A stretch of DNA of 64,000 nucleotides from Desmodesmus armatus (GCA_007449985.2 VIIQ02000020.1:248001-312000), one strand, 5' to 3'. Positions 24,329 through 37,736 are shown, counted from the stretch's first letter. The notes: generated by a model not told the origin, from the sequence alone. Made by a program: numbers and translations.

Positions 24329-24455
24329 AGCCCTTACAACTCTGCCGCCAGTGTGGGCCTATGCACACTGAAGCCCCTGAAATTGCGGCTCAAGTTTGTA
24401 CAGGCCTTACCACAGGAGCCAGGCGTGTTGACCTACCAACAATGAAGCCCTGGGA
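24298..24455 (+). repeat. Duplicated terminal exon segment, offset about 119 bp
   Basis: The end of the last coding exon, including the stop (CCTACCAACAATGAAGCCC), recurs at about 24434-24452 with the same upstream word (GGCGTGT-GACCTACCAACAA). The copy lies in the 3' flank or UTR and would encode the same final residues if spliced in. Confidence 0.75.
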
Positions 24456-27400
24456 GGACCTCAGCGTCGCGCGGCTCAAGTGTGCACAGAACATCCGACA
24501 GGCATCAAATAGAGGCGCTCAGTGCAGTGATGACAGCAGACGATGACGTTGCTGGCACCACAGCAGCAATGCACAGCAACCCTGCAACAAATCAGCGTGT
24601 TGGCAGTGGCTGGTTGTGATTGGTGACACTCTCTTGACACTCACTGTGCACCCATGATGCAGGGAGCGCACAGCGCATAAGTTGTGGCAGGAAGTGGCTG
24701 ATTTTGATTGCAAGTAGTTGTGGCTGAGAAGTGGGACCTTGCTTCTCTTTGTGTTGCTTGCTTGTCAATCCAGTTGACTTCTGGCCAACCCAGATACTGC
24801 ATCGTGTGTGGGACGATGGCGCTGGTCCAGTTGAGGTGCTGCAGGCTGCACATGTTTTGAAGCAATGCAGCAGCTGTCATGTACTGATCACGTCACAGAC
24901 ACCACCCCATGTTCAGCCAGACATGTTCAACCCCATGTGTGCGGTGTCGGGCGGTAGGAAGTTGATGTCCAATATCAGATGTCCAATGTCAAGTACCGAT
25001 ACCAAAGATTGCAGGCCTGCATGGGCAAAGTGTCTGAAGCCTGCAGAATCAAGGACTGTGGCGTGAGCCTGAGGTAGATGTTCCAGCACATCAGATGGCT
25101 CCATAAAGTGCACAACAGCAGCGCTGCTAGCCGCATATAGCAATCATAACATCACATGACCCTCTGCAGGCAGCTGCTGGCTCGTGCACTATCTGCTGCA
25201 ATGCTGCCTAATGATTGCTGCCAAAACTCACTGCATTCACTCTATCAAGCAACACTTTGTCCTAAGCTTTGCCTGTAGACAAAGTACTCTTGTCACCGGG
25301 TACAAAACCCTGTCAGGGTTTGACTGAGCTGGTGCTCCCTCAAGGCTGCGCCAGCCCCTGGGTTTTTCCTTTGAGGAGCAAGTTGTTTACTTGGGGCGCG
25401 ACGTTAGTGGTTAGCTCGCTGCGTTCGGTTCACGCTGATAGCAGCAGCGGCAGTTGCCCTGCAGTGGCCGTGGCAGCGGTCGTGCGGGTGCCCAAGTTGG
25501 TCTCGCCAAGACCACTGCGGCTGTGCGGCTGTGCAAGTGGCTGCAGCTGGCCCAGGGGAAGGGGGGCGCAGGGCTGGCAGCTGTATGCCGCCCACTTGCT
25601 GCGGCGCGGAGGCACCACCTGGGCAGTGCGCCAAGGCGGTTCGCTGCGATAGGTGCTGCGCTGCGACAGGTGCTGCACTGCGCTGCGACAGGTGCAGGGG
25701 ATGGGCCGCTGGAAGTTTGATGTGGTCTGCAAGTACTTGTACTGCAGCGCTTTGGCCATATGGGCCGCTGCATCCCGCCAGCAGCACAAGCGTGTGGCTG
25801 CAAGTGTGCTAGCAGTCTGTTGCCAGGGGTGTTTGGATAAGTGGCGTACATAGGAATGTACCTTTGGGGTAACGCTTGTACTATTGTTAGTAACAATGCA
25901 CGCCTGCGCCTTGACCTGGAGGTCTGCGCACCAGCGCAGGGCACTCTTTCAATTGCATCATGCAATATGATAGGGCCTGGCCGCAGCACTAGTGACAACA
26001 CCCGAGTTGCTCTACCCAGTCAAATCAAATCAGATCAAAGTTACACCTGTAGCAGTCATTCAGTCTGCCGCCTATTCTGCTGCTGCTGCTGCAACTGACA
26101 GCGCCGCTGCATTTGTTGTCGCTGCCCGCCTTTTGTGCTGCTCCATCTGATGTACCACTTCCCAGCAGTGCCGGCGGTGCTTGCAAGCTGCCTGCGCAGC
26201 ATGCTGCACACCAGCTGCAGTCTGCCGATGTTTCTTGCATCTCTGGTATGCTACGTATATGGGCAGGTCAACTGGGGACAACCTCAGCTTGACCAGTTGC
26301 CCGCAGCACGCCACACGTGCACCAGCAGCAGCGCGTCCAAGGCAATGAAGATCCTTGGGCCGTCTGGGCTGACTGCGCAAACACAGGATTATGTTGGCCA
26401 AAACTGTAACGAAACAGTTCTGTTCTGTTCTGTGGGCCGCACCTGTGCACGCGCAAGTGATGTGTGCATTCCGCCGCAGCCATATGAAGAAAGGAAGGAG
26501 CAGGTCCCACAGGGCCCTGCATTGTTTCAAACAAGTTGACGCCCGGGGTCAAGGCGCAGGGGGGGCCTTCGTCCTGCTGCGCCCCTTGCATGCAAGTGCT
26601 TGCGCAAGCACTAATTCACCCGGCGGGTGATTGGCTATCAAGCATGCGCATACTATGCGCATAGGCCGAGCTGGGCAAGCTCTCTGAGGCTCGCAAACAA
26701 TGCCAGGTCGTGAGCACCTGTGTTCCGCCAACCCTGTGCGCCTGGTGGCAACTCGGCCACTGTGTATATCACATGCGGAAGCCACTTGCAGAGCCAAGCA
26801 CTGGAGAGTGTCCTTCTGAGGGCGATCTGTTGTGGTCCTGTCACAGGGTATGGTAGCGCTGCTGCTGCTGCTGCATGGCAGGGGAATCGGGCAAGGTTTA
26901 TCACGGCTCACGGTTGGCTGGAGCAGTTTTGTTGCTGCTGCAGTATGCAGGAATGATGCATTCAGGCGTGGAGCCATCATGTATAGGAATAGGACACTAC
27001 GCACGGGCTTTGGCTTCACACTCGGCGTATATTTCAGGCTCGTGGGTCCGACTTGGATCACCACCACTTCAGGGGCAGCCTAGGCGCCACTATTGGACGA
27101 TTCAGCAGGCGTATACGGATCATCCTGCAAGCTGAGTGCGGAGCCCGTTCTCGCATCTGCCCACCTGTAACCCCATTCGCGCCTCCTACCGGGATCATAG
27201 CTTGCTAGGCTTCCCCGTACCAGTTTGAGCGCTTCCCCACCATTTCTGCGATTGGCACAACGGTTCCCCGTTGCCACTGGTACCCAATCTTGAGTGGAGC
27301 CTGCCAGCCTACCGGCATTTGGCAGTTGACTCTTTTTCATCACCAGGGTTCGAACGTGTGCCCAAACGTGTCTGGATCATGAGCCTAGCCTGTGCCAAGG

Positions 27401-30224
27401 ACAAGCCATCATGCTGCTGCGTGCCAGTGCACAGCTGGCTTGTCATGCCACATGCCGTATGGCAGCATCATGCTGCAATGCATCACTGCAATGCAGCATC
27501 ATGCCGGATGCATCACAGTGATGCAGCATGACGCATCATTGGATGAATCATCATGCAGCATGAATTGAATTGAGGCCATGTTCTGCACAGCACACACTTC
27601 TATCCTGCTGGCTTGTGAACAGTGCAGCGACTGGTGGTGTCGGTGAAGTTGCCCCCACGTGCGCCCACTGCAACATGTGGGAGTGTTTTGTGGCTCGCAG
27701 CTGTGTGTTCGCTGTTTTCTGTTCCGTCCGCCCTTTCTTGTCGCAACCCTGCAGGTGCGAGAAGCAGTGCCGTTGGCGCCATTCAGTCCTTCCAGTGTAT
27801 TATATCTCTGTGTTCGCAATCTGGAGGCACACTGAGTGTGCGTGACAAGCTTTTCATGGTGGGGTTTGTCCGAACGGCCCCCTTCCGTGCTGGTTGTGTC
27901 CATCCATGGCTGGGTTCAGTTGCAACGTAGTTGCTTGAGAAACCCGTGTAACACCTTCATTCATTCATTCTGCACAGCACACAGAGCCACATGCGCAGCA
28001 TGCCAGCGTGTTGTACATCGTTCTGTAGAGTGCTGCCTGCAGTCAGGTCTACCCCGCTGCCAGCAGGGTGCAATGCATGCTGTGCGTGCTGAGCAGCATG
28101 TCAGCAGCAGCAGCAGCAGCACTACAAGCAGCAGCACTACACCTGGAAGACAGCACCCCTGAGCGGCCGTGCCGCACCGTTCGGCGCGTCGGTTACAGCC
28201 GCTGTCACAGTGTGACAGCCCGCACCCGCCTCTCCTGAGGCAAGGAGTCCTTGTCCAGCTGTGCGACACAGCTGCCAGCAGGACTTTGCCAAAGCCACAT
28301 TAGGCTTCATGATCGGATTGTTTTTGAGCTAGCACCCCACCCCAAATAGGGCCGGGAGGGTCTCTGCAGGCTGCGCAGCGGCAGGGTATGCGCTGTAGCA
28401 GCTGCAGCACACCTTGCACAACAGTGCAGATTGCGCTGCTGCCATGCTGCCCATGCACAGTCTTAGACACCAGCGCATGTGCAGCCCCAGCAGCAGCCTA
28501 TTTAGCCATTTGTGCTGCTGTGCTGTCTGCAATCTGCTGCTCCCCTCTGCAACAGCAACGGTGTACCTCCCACACTGTGAGTCGCAAGCCACAGGCAGTA
28601 GCAAGCTTTGCTGTGTGCGCGCGCATTGTGCTGCTGCCGCCAGTGCTGACTTGACTCAAGTCAGCACTGGCGGCTGCCACCAGGTCACAGCTGACTCTGT
28701 TTCTTTTTATCGTGACGCATTGTGCAGACAGACAGCGCAAGTCCATCGAAGACAGGGGGGGTTCTGACCTACTAGATCTATGAATCAGTGCGTCCAGGTG
28801 CAGTTGTGAGAAAGCTAGGCCTCAGACGGTTGGCAACAAGTAAGCAAGCAGCCAAGCCTACAGGTGCATTGGTACTTGGCTAGGCAAGGTTGGTTTTTGA
28901 GAGAGTGTCCCCAAGAGCAGCATCGACAAAGCAACCATGCATGCAGCATGCTGCGCTTGCTGGGGCTGTGCGCATGCCATGCGCTTGGAGCACGCCTCCC
29001 CTGCGCCGCAACAGGACAGTTTGCACACGAAGCCATGCAGTGTCGTCACTTCTGCAATGCGCCAGCAGGATGGGCAGCCCCCCCTCCCACCTGCGCGCGC
29101 GCGCCAAGCGTGCCAACAACACATGCATGCGCACTATCCTGCAGCAGCCTACATCAAGCAGTAGAGACCACGCGCTACTAGGCACTTTTCCTGTTGGTGC
29201 TGCCGCTCCTGCCTGGTCGGCAGGGGGTGTTTGGCAGAGCCGTCCTGTGCTGTCAGGAGCCCTGTTTTGTTCGGTAGCCATGTGAAACGATGTACATGAT
29301 ATTAGGAAATGTATGCATGGGCCGCTGGCAAGGGTGGTGGTAGTCACCAGGTGCCATAGACTGAGCAGAGTCAAGGTCTATTCTGCTAGTTGCAGCGTGT
29401 CTGTGGTTTGCACACGCCCAATCGATTGCAAGGCCAGACCCAGCATGCAAGGTCCCATTGATCCTTGCCTATGTGCAGCAGCGGCAGCTGCCTGTCTTGT
29501 TGAGAGGACCACTGCCACAAGACGTGACACTGAGGCTTAAGTGGTAGCTAGAGCTGATAGTAAGTGGTTGCAGGTTGCGCATGTCTTTCAAATTTGGCCG
29601 GACTGCCTTGCGCACACCCTAACTTGTGGACAGTATCAACGCCAAGTGGGTACATGCATCTGATGCAATGTGCGCTAGGCTTTTCATAAAAGTGGGTGAC
29701 AATGGCGCAGCTAGGAGAGCAGCAGCTCCTCGTCAGCCCTCTGGGTGCCTTTCTGGGCAGTGGCACAGTGCTGCAGTGTGACAGACCTGGTGGGGTAAGA
29801 AAGATATGTCCCCCATGCCCAGTGACGGACTGCTGATGCGCTGCTGAACACAGATTGAATTTTTTGATGATTTCACATTAGCCTTTTGCGGTTCATAGCG
29901 CTCCTGAGTCTGCAGGTGTCATTATTTTTGGGAGGAAGGGGAGATGGAACTGCCGCTGCATATGCTGCCACTGAGCTGTCATTCCCTCATTACTGGATAC
30001 TTTCACCACATAGTGGTACTCTCCAGACCTGGTAAACTGCCGAAGCCGAAGCTTGGTAAATCTGCGCGTATTATGTAAGCAAGTAAACGCTGATCACCCT
30101 CGACTGGCCATTACGAGCCACGTCGAGACGCTTCTGTCGGCACTCACACGCTGAATGCATATAATATGTGCATATGTATTGTTTTGTCAGCAATCATCTG
30201 ATCCTGCTCTGGTTGTTGTTCCAG
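24456..30224. other. Region without recognised genes
   Basis: About 5.8 kb. Open frames on both strands are short, Cys/Ala/Leu-rich and lack joined exon structure or family motifs. The unknown first exon(s) of the STIG1-like gene should lie in its last kilobase; an ATG at 29702 opens a 31-codon frame ending at a GTAAGA donor but does not encode a signal peptide. Other contents are clustered ATGCAGCATCA-type words near 27465-27560 and the perfect palindrome at 28636. A gene with unfamiliar sequence could have been missed, especially at 25.4-25.9 kb where GC content and open frames rise. Confidence 0.45.
28636..28674. repeat. Perfect 39-bp palindrome (19-bp arms, 1-base centre)
   Basis: The arm GCCGCCAGTGCTGACTTGA is followed by a single C and then its exact reverse complement. 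It lies outside recognised coding sequence. It would fold as a very stable hairpin in single-stranded DNA or RNA. Confidence 0.95.
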
Positions 30225-31607
30225 GACCCAATGACAAGCAATGACTGCTGCGGTGGACCCAAGCCTGGCAATGGCACAAAATGCACTGGCGGCAAGCATT
30301 GCGATATGGGCGTGTGTGTGTGCCCAGAGGACCAGGAAGACTGCGGTGATGGCATTTGTAGGGTGAGTGCATATTGGTATGTCAACTGGCTCTGGTACTG
30401 ATGGCACAGTGCTCTTCATCTCACTGCAAACTGCAGTGCACTGATGTCCCTATGTGTGAATAACAAACAAATCAAAAACTCTGAACCCAAAACAGATTTT
30501 AAGTAATGCTTGCTGGTGTGACAGAAAAACTGGGAAGTGGCAGCCAGGGACAAACAGCAAGTTCTTTGTGTCTGTCTGCCTGTCTGCTTACAGGACCTCA
30601 TGACCGACCCCGACAACTGCGGCGGATGCGGTTCTGAGGGTGACGTTTGCCCGGCCGGTCAGGTCTGCGCTTCGGGAATGTGCGGCTGCGAAGAACCCCT
30701 CCAGCCCTGCTGCAATGGCACGGTGACATTCTGTGCATCCCTCGATACATGTGCCGCCGTCAACTCAAGCTGCCCTGAGCCAGAAGTTTGCACGGATGAT
30801 CCTGTGAGTCACTGATCTCGGGGTGCCTAACAGCCTGATGTTTTTCACCACATGCTGCACTGACTCAGCAGCCTGTTTTTCCATCAAATGTTGTACTGAC
30901 TCAGCAGCCTGTCGTTTATCTTACCGTGACACATTATTCAGCTCAGCTGTAGTAACAATTAACATGGTGCTGTTGTCTGAAGAAAACTGATGTTGTTTTT
31001 TCATGCAGTCCCTCACTGACCCGGCCAACTGTGGAACAGACGCTGAAGATTGTGTGGTCTGCCCTGACACCTTACCCAAATGTGAAGGTGGCCGATGTAA
31101 GTGCTCTACAGCTACATGTGATCACATGACCACCTGCGTCGTTTGCCATCAGCATTGTCAACCTTGAATTTCACAAACTAGAGGCTCTTGGCATAGTTGT
31201 CATCAGACAGTGAACATCCTATCACTGCTCACTGGCGGACAGTGAACAAGCACATGACATCATGCCTGCCGATACCTACAGTTTAGTCAGTGAGGGAGAT
31301 TTGCCACCAGATTGCTTGCTGTACCACGTATCAACAATAAAAGAGATGATGCACACCATAGATGTGACTCATGCCAGCCTTATAACAACCTGATATCATT
31401 ATGGTACAAGCTTTTTTGCTGTGCTTGCTTTGCTTGTGGTGTGCAGGTGTGTCTTGCTTCAAGAAGAAGGACCCTTGCACCGCCAATGAGCAGTGCTGTT
31501 CTGGCAAGTGCAACACTATGTCAGCCAAGCCTAAGTGTATTTCCAATGACAACGAGGAGGACGATAGCAGGAGGGGCAAGAGGAAGGCTGCCAGGAAGGC
31601 TCCCTAG
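30225..31607 (+). CDS. STIG1-like Cys-rich secreted protein, 5' end not found
   Basis: Exons 30225-30362, 30594-30803, 31009-31096 and 31447-31607 join in phase to a TAG. The protein has repeated modules that begin with an Asp/Pro-Asn-Cys-Gly motif: DPMTSNDCCGG, DPDNCGGCGSEGDVCPAGQ and DPANCGTDAEDCVVCP. Each is followed by closely spaced cysteines with a GxCxC ending. This matches the style of plant STIG1-type (stigma-specific 1) domains, although overall similarity is only by cysteine pattern. Each of the first three modules starts at an exon boundary. The tail (CFKKKDPCTANEQCCSGKC then an acidic and Lys/Arg-rich end) is different. A signal peptide is expected on a missing upstream exon. Extracellular role inferred; no catalytic motif is seen. 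Confidence 0.62.
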
Positions 31608-34491
31608 CGAGGATAGACATTTCCCACCACGATTCTCAAGTTGTTTTCGTGTGTGGTCTGTTCATGGTTCATTGACGGTTTTTGGAACCCTGCATGTGGC
31701 CTGGCGGCGCTCATGTCTGCCTGCTGGCACTTACGGTGCCAGTTACTGTGCCAGGGTAGGCGATTGCGGTTGATCGGACGATGTGCTTGTTGTGCAGTCC
31801 CTGTGGTGTTGTGACAGCTTGGTGCACTTTCACGAAGGAGAGTGGTGGTCAATGTCACCTGATAGCAGCCTTCTCTGTTTGATGGTGACTGTGCCCATCA
31901 TGTGGCTGGTTCCATCCAGGCTCCTCCTGTGCTTGAGGAACAGGTCCATACAGTGTTGTCAGATTAGCTCCCTCTTCCTGAGAGGGCCCAAGATTGCAAG
32001 GACGTTACATGTCTCAGTAGGGCCTGTGATGTCAGTAGTGTAGCCAGTGAAGGGGGTTGTTTTCCACCAGGTTGCTTTGTCGTCCCACGTGTTGTCTTAG
32101 ACTATACAAAGAGACTAGGCTGAACTTGCAGGCAGCCACATTCAGCCACACCCTTACTGGGTAACTGGTTTGAAGGTGACTCTGTTTGAGACTGAGGGTC
32201 TCTCCACAGGGTTGCCACCTACTACGATTGATTGGTTGGTTGAGAAGTTGGTTTCTGATTGCGGCTGTATCAGCTGTTGAAACCTTGCCTGTAGCATGGC
32301 ATGCTGTGATGCATGCATGCCTCGTGCTAGCTGAACGCACATGCTGCAAAGCATGTGTCCGAGTGGGTGTCTGTGTAACATTATGGATAAACACCCAAAG
32401 ACCAGGCTACCAACTTGCTTGCTGCAGCTCAGTGGGTACTGCCTTGCCTTGCAGCACTTGTGCATTTCCCACCTGCCTGTGCCAGCTTCCAAACCATGTT
32501 GACCTTTTCAAGCAGTGTTTACCTCAGCGCCTTGCAGCATTTGTGATATACTCTGTGCATATTCCCTGCCTGTGACAGCTTCCGAAGCATGTTCACCTGT
32601 TCAAAGCAGTGTTTCCCTCAGCGCCTTTCAGCACTTGTTTAGATTTTATGCGCATGTTCCCTGCCTGCGTCAGCTTCAAAGCATATTCACCAAAGCAGTC
32701 TTTCCTTCAGCGCCTTGCATTGCTTGTGCATATACTAGTGCATGTTCCCCTGTGTAAGCTGACGCTTACAAAGCATGTTCACCTTTTCAAAGCAGTGTTT
32801 CCATCAGCACAGTTGTACAGTTCACAGTTTACAGCACCAATGTGTGCCACCATTCGTCTCAATGAGAACCTGCTGAAATTGCTGCAGCTTTCAGTTGCGA
32901 TGTGCAGATGTTCAGTTGTTCTTCAGTGCAGTATTCTCAACTAGTAGGTAGTGTTTTGTTGCAGCATATCAGCTTACAACCTGTGCACCTGTGCACCTGC
33001 AGCTGTCTGAACCAGATCAAAACATCTGCCGTGCAGGACACCCTGCTTGTCAACTGGCAGCACAGACATATTCTCAAGGCAGCACGCATCAGGCGTCAGT
33101 GATGCTGTCATACCAGAAGGATTGCAAGGAAGCGTGTTCAACACAGTGTAGTTTCAAAACACTATGGTAACAACTTGTGGTCAGCAGCACTTTGGCCTAC
33201 CAGTCCATACATTGTCGGCTGGGAACCGATGGATGTCTAAGCCCTCCTCTCGGCCTGTTGCCTTTTGAGATCGTTGCACAAGCACCCAGTCATGAGGCTG
33301 CTATCGCGCTGTCTCATGCTGCTACTACTGCTGTTAACAAGTTGTTACAGGTCACCTGCGTCAGCCTGACCTTGTGCAGCATGACATCAGTAAGGAGATT
33401 GGTTGTCCTGATCGCTGCTGCTGCTGGCGTGATGCCCAGCTTTGGACACAGATCTCTATCTCACAGAAATTGGGGCATTCTGTGCTGTTTGTAGACCCTC
33501 TACTGCTGACTGCTGTTGCTGGCTCAGTCACAGTGTGTCACTGCCCTACCACTGGGTTCTGGGGAGAGGGTAACAAGTGGAAACATTCACTTTTGGGCGG
33601 TATTATGCGCACAGTCTTGGATGACCTATCAGCCACCAACCTGCCAACCTCATCGCTGCTGCAAATGGTGCAGCCTGCTTACGGCCTTATTACTGGGCAG
33701 GTATTGTGCCAGTTATTTGTCAAAAACTGGCCAGGTAATCCCTGTCGTCCTTGGGGGCTATCAACAGTTGACTGCAAGATTACCTGCAGTATAACGAGCA
33801 GTACCTTCCTGGAATTTGTACTGGCCTGATCAGTAGGGGCCATGCAGGGTGCTACTGCTGCTGCATGATGCCTAGGGCGGTGTAATTATGCTGCCTACAA
33901 TCTGCAGGCACATAGTGCAGATGGTGCTGTTGCGTGCTTGACAGCCCTGCCAGTCAGAAACTGTATCAAGTTGTTTCACCACTGTCACCAGCATTACACG
34001 AGACACATGTGGCGCCGCACTGTACCACAGCACTGCTATTGAGACAACTGCCAGCACTCAAAACACCACTTTCAACAGTCCCCAGACACACAGCCTGGCC
34101 AACAAGCCAGTATAGTAGACTAGGAAGCAGCCACAACCATACCCTGACGCCAGTGCACTTGAAGCACACCTCACAAATGCTGTGAGCCTACTTGTACCCG
34201 AGGAATCATTCGTACAAGTACAAGTCATCTATCATGCATATTTATGACAGCATCTTGCCAACTGCACACCCCACATGGCGTGCATCGCATACACAGCTGC
34301 TTCCAACAATGCTGACACAGAACCCTACAGCTCAGCACAGATGTGACCAACGGTGCCAGCCAGCCGAGCGACTGCCAGAGACTGCAACCATGCAGCCCCT
34401 GAGCTGGCTGCCTGCCTCCAATGCCCACTTGGCCCTCCAGGACCTACACACAGCAGTACACAACAACAACAACAGCAGCACACAACAACAG
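31608..34491. other. Region without recognised genes
   Basis: The 3' flank of the STIG1-like gene followed by unassigned sequence. The only clear structure is the roughly 93-bp tandem repeat at 32484-32815. Open frames are short, show no family motif and no phase-consistent exon chain. Confidence 0.5.
32484..32815. repeat. Tandem repeat, about 93-bp unit, four diverged copies
   Basis: Copies begin near 32484, 32578, 32671 and 32758. Each holds a CAGCTTC-type start, AAGCATGTTCACC, CAAAGCAGTGTTTCC and TCAGCGCCTTGCAGCA elements, with TGCATATTCCCTGCCTG as spacer. Copies differ by substitutions and short deletions. Confidence 0.8.
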
Positions 34492-35721
34492 TGAGAAGCG
34501 ACACCTTGGTATGAAAGCGTTGGCTGCTGACCTCAAAGACATCAGTTGCCTACTGGACCCTTCTGACACACAGTTTAAGCTGAGAGAAGCAAGTAGACTC
34601 CACAGGCATTCATGTCTGTATCCAACAGCACACTCACTCATAACACCATGCTGGGTGTTGCATGGCATGCTAAGCTCACCTTGTATCCTTGATATCCCTG
34701 ATGTCGACCGACCCTGCAGCCACGCCCTTCACCACTGTGCTGCACCCAAAACCCTGCCACAGACACCTCCCTGCTGGGGCACTCATTGTCCCAGCCAACC
34801 GCAAGGGCTGCAGCTGTAGCTGCTGCGTGTCACTGCTGCTGCCGCTGGTGTTGCTGAGCAACCGCTGTGACAGCGCACTGCTGCTGTCAGCATTGCTCCC
34901 TGTCATGGGGCCAGCTGTAAAGCCCTAGGGCTGAATGACTTTGCAGGGTGCGACCCTGGACCCATCTTCCTGCAGGTGTCAGCGGCAGGGTTCTGCAGCC
35001 AACAGCTGCCCCATGTGCCTCAGGGCCTCAGCACCTGCGCTCTTGTTGCAGCTCCCATACTGCACTTAGCCTTCACAAACTGCAGCGGCCGTTCTGCCTT
35101 GTCCACGTGAGCTGGTGGGGTTGCTGCTGCACCAGAGCCGGCAAAGGCCTGCCGCTTCTGTCCCGACAGGCCTGCTAGCACTGCGAGCAAAAGTTGCAGC
35201 GGCAGGGTTGCATGGATGCAGCATGTGACACTGTGAACGTCCACAGCAAACGGCAGGAGGGAAGTTACACAAATTGTAAGACAGCATTGACAATGCATGC
35301 AAGCAGTCTGCATGCACTGCAGCTGCCACGTACAGAGCACGGAGTGTTGTGCATGCTGCGGCATAACAACCAATAACGATGCCTTACCACGTCTTTGGCC
35401 ACTCACCTGGGGGGCGTGTGCCTGACTCCAGCAGCAGCCTAAGCAGCTCAGCCCCTGCTGGGCGGTATCCTGTCAGCTGTGGGATCAAGGCTGCTGGCAG
35501 CTGCAGCTGCAGGGGTCCGTCATGGGCAGCAGCAGCAGCAGCTCGTAGGAGGCATGCAAGGGGGAGGGGCGTGCTGGCTGCTGCTGCAGCCGCCCCTACT
35601 GCTGCAACCGCCTGCGCTGCATCAGCTACCTCAGCTGCTGCAGTCACGCCTGCTGCTGCCCCCGGGGCTGCTGGTGCAACAAGGCTTGCTGCAGCAGCGG
35701 CGGCTGTCGCTGCTTTGCGCT
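34492..35721 (-). CDS. Tentative exons of an Ala-rich protein of unknown function
   Basis: Exon 35721-35407 (315 bases) has a CAG acceptor and a GTGAGT donor and encodes an Ala-rich helical stretch ending PQLTGYRPAGAELLRLLLES. It joins in phase to 35171-35035 (GLSGQKRQAF, then HVDKAERPLQFVKAKC). A further open stretch about 34894-34679 ends at a good GTGAGC donor (GFGCSTVVKGVAAGSVDIRD) and could join an exon from about 34576. I could not connect the second and third stretches in phase, and both gene ends are unknown. No family was recognised. The alanine run partly reflects GCN/CTG repeats, so this could be a fortuitous open frame; the two well-placed donors and the kept phase argue for a gene. 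Confidence 0.35.
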
Positions 35722-37736
35722 CTGCGTATCACGGCAGCAGGTGACACAAACACATTTGTTGACAAACCTTGTCCTACCCCAGATTTGCATGTTTACAACT
35801 ACAGGACACCAGCATGCCAGGCAATACTATAAGTCAAGAAGGATACCACCCGCAATGCGTACAGTACAGTTGCTGGGGCAAGGAAGACATTCGTGGCAGC
35901 AAATTAGCCGCACACCTGCTAGCATGCTCTGGCGGGAGACAGTGCTCACCACTGCTTCAGTTGCTGACGTCATGATGCTTGCTCAACGCAACGTGCTGCT
36001 GGTTCGCCAGGCAAGTCAAAGACCCTGGGGCTGCCTGCAGGCCGTACTGTGAACAGCCTGATCAACCAGAAAGGGTCTTATATCAGCTAGCTGGTTGAAT
36101 CGACACCTCACCTGCTCGTTGCCAGTTGGGCTGTGTTGTTTTGAAGATGCCTGGGTGGGAAGGCATCATAACTGTCGCAAGGCAATCCACTGGCTTGGGG
36201 TAACAGCTCAGGTCCGATGCAGACTTGATGTAAGCCTGTGCATGCACACTGCTAGGTCGATAGTTGTCAACATGCACAGCCTTGGGGTGTTCTGCTGCGG
36301 GTGATCTGCTGTCAGCAGAGGGGCGCCGACAGCACTGCTTACCCACTGGACAGCCGCAAGGCACAACATCAATGAAGCTTCAACATATTAGCGGCAGTCG
36401 CTTGGCTGTGCCCTGTGCAGGCGATAGTGTGCGCAACTGAACAGTCCCAGTGTCAGACACTGTCACAGACTGTGAAACCAACCCTCCTGGGACACGACGA
36501 GCACGGATAAAGACTCTTGGCAGAACACATGGTAAGCATTTGACCCTTTGCGGGGCGATTCGACTAGCGAACTGCATCCTTGGTATGAGCTGGTGATGCT
36601 GTTTTGGTGAGGGTGATCTGTTGATGGTGATCTGGCTGTGTGACCACCAAAATACACGTGATGGACAGGTTGCGTCCGATCTCCTGTGCATGTTGGGTAT
36701 TGTCAGGGAAGCGCTTGAAGCCATTTGATGACTGACAGTTGACATGTCCCAAAACAGCTGTCAGCCAACACGTTCAAACCAGCTGCAACGGTTGGGCTTC
36801 TGAAGCCCTCTGACAGGCGCTCCACTCAGCTGACAGTTCATGGTGCGGGGTTGCACAACAGTTGGTGTAGGGGATGTGCGAAGGCTTTGGGCTGGCATTG
36901 CGAAGGTTGTGCCGCACACGATGTATTGCCCCCCCCCCCCCACACACACACGTGTGCACAACTGTTGCCTCATGGTAGGGTGTGCCTGTGTACGGTGTGT
37001 CCCTGGTTAGGGTGCCAGCACCCTATCCACCCTTACCCAGCCTGGCAGGGTTGCCCACAGCATGCGTCCCTGTTGAGATTCACTGCTGCCATGCGGTTGC
37101 GCTCGCCTCACCACAACCCATGGACATGAACATGATTCACTAGGTTTGACTGAATTGCAGTCTGACAGAGTTGTAACTTGCAATGGTCACATTATGTTGT
37201 TGGTGTCTGATTGTATCAACGGTGTGACCTGTGGTTTGCATGCTTTTGCTACTGGGACAGCCCTGTTTGGGACAGGCTGTCCCAGACAGCCTTGCTGTTA
37301 TGTCAGTCACTGTTGTGACATGCACCGTTTGCAGTGATCCGACTGTCATTTGATAGCTTTGTTTTGGTACAACTCAAGAGTGTGTTTTTCAGCAGCATTC
37401 AGTTTTGTGTGCTCTGCAAAGTACATTCAAGTGCTGCTGAGTTATCGTGACTGCTCCAGATTGCACTGACCCAGACTGTCCCAGTCTTTGATGGCTTGTG
37501 CTGCTTCAAGGTTGGGTTGTGTAACACCGTCACTACGCCACTGTTTCATGCCATCAGGCAGTTTGAGGAGACCCTGCTTCCAGCACACTGTTCAGTGTCA
37601 GAACTTGAGAGTCCCATGTTGCACAGGGCTCAGAACGCCCTCAAAGCGTGTTGCAATGGCCCAGCAAACAGGCGGAAACAGTACAGAACCTATGAGGACC
37701 GTGTCTGGCCCGCTGCTGCAGAGTGAGTGGTGCACT

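Noticed and set aside
25269..25850. Possible gene in a GC-rich stretch with open frames on both strands
   Set aside because: No family motif and no phase-consistent splice chain on either strand.
27330..27370. tRNA-like GGTTCGAAC word
   Set aside because: No matching acceptor stem, anticodon arm or D arm could be folded around it.
29702..29800. First exon of the STIG1-like gene from the ATG at 29702
   Set aside because: It has a plausible donor but no signal peptide and no cysteine module, so the link is unsupported.
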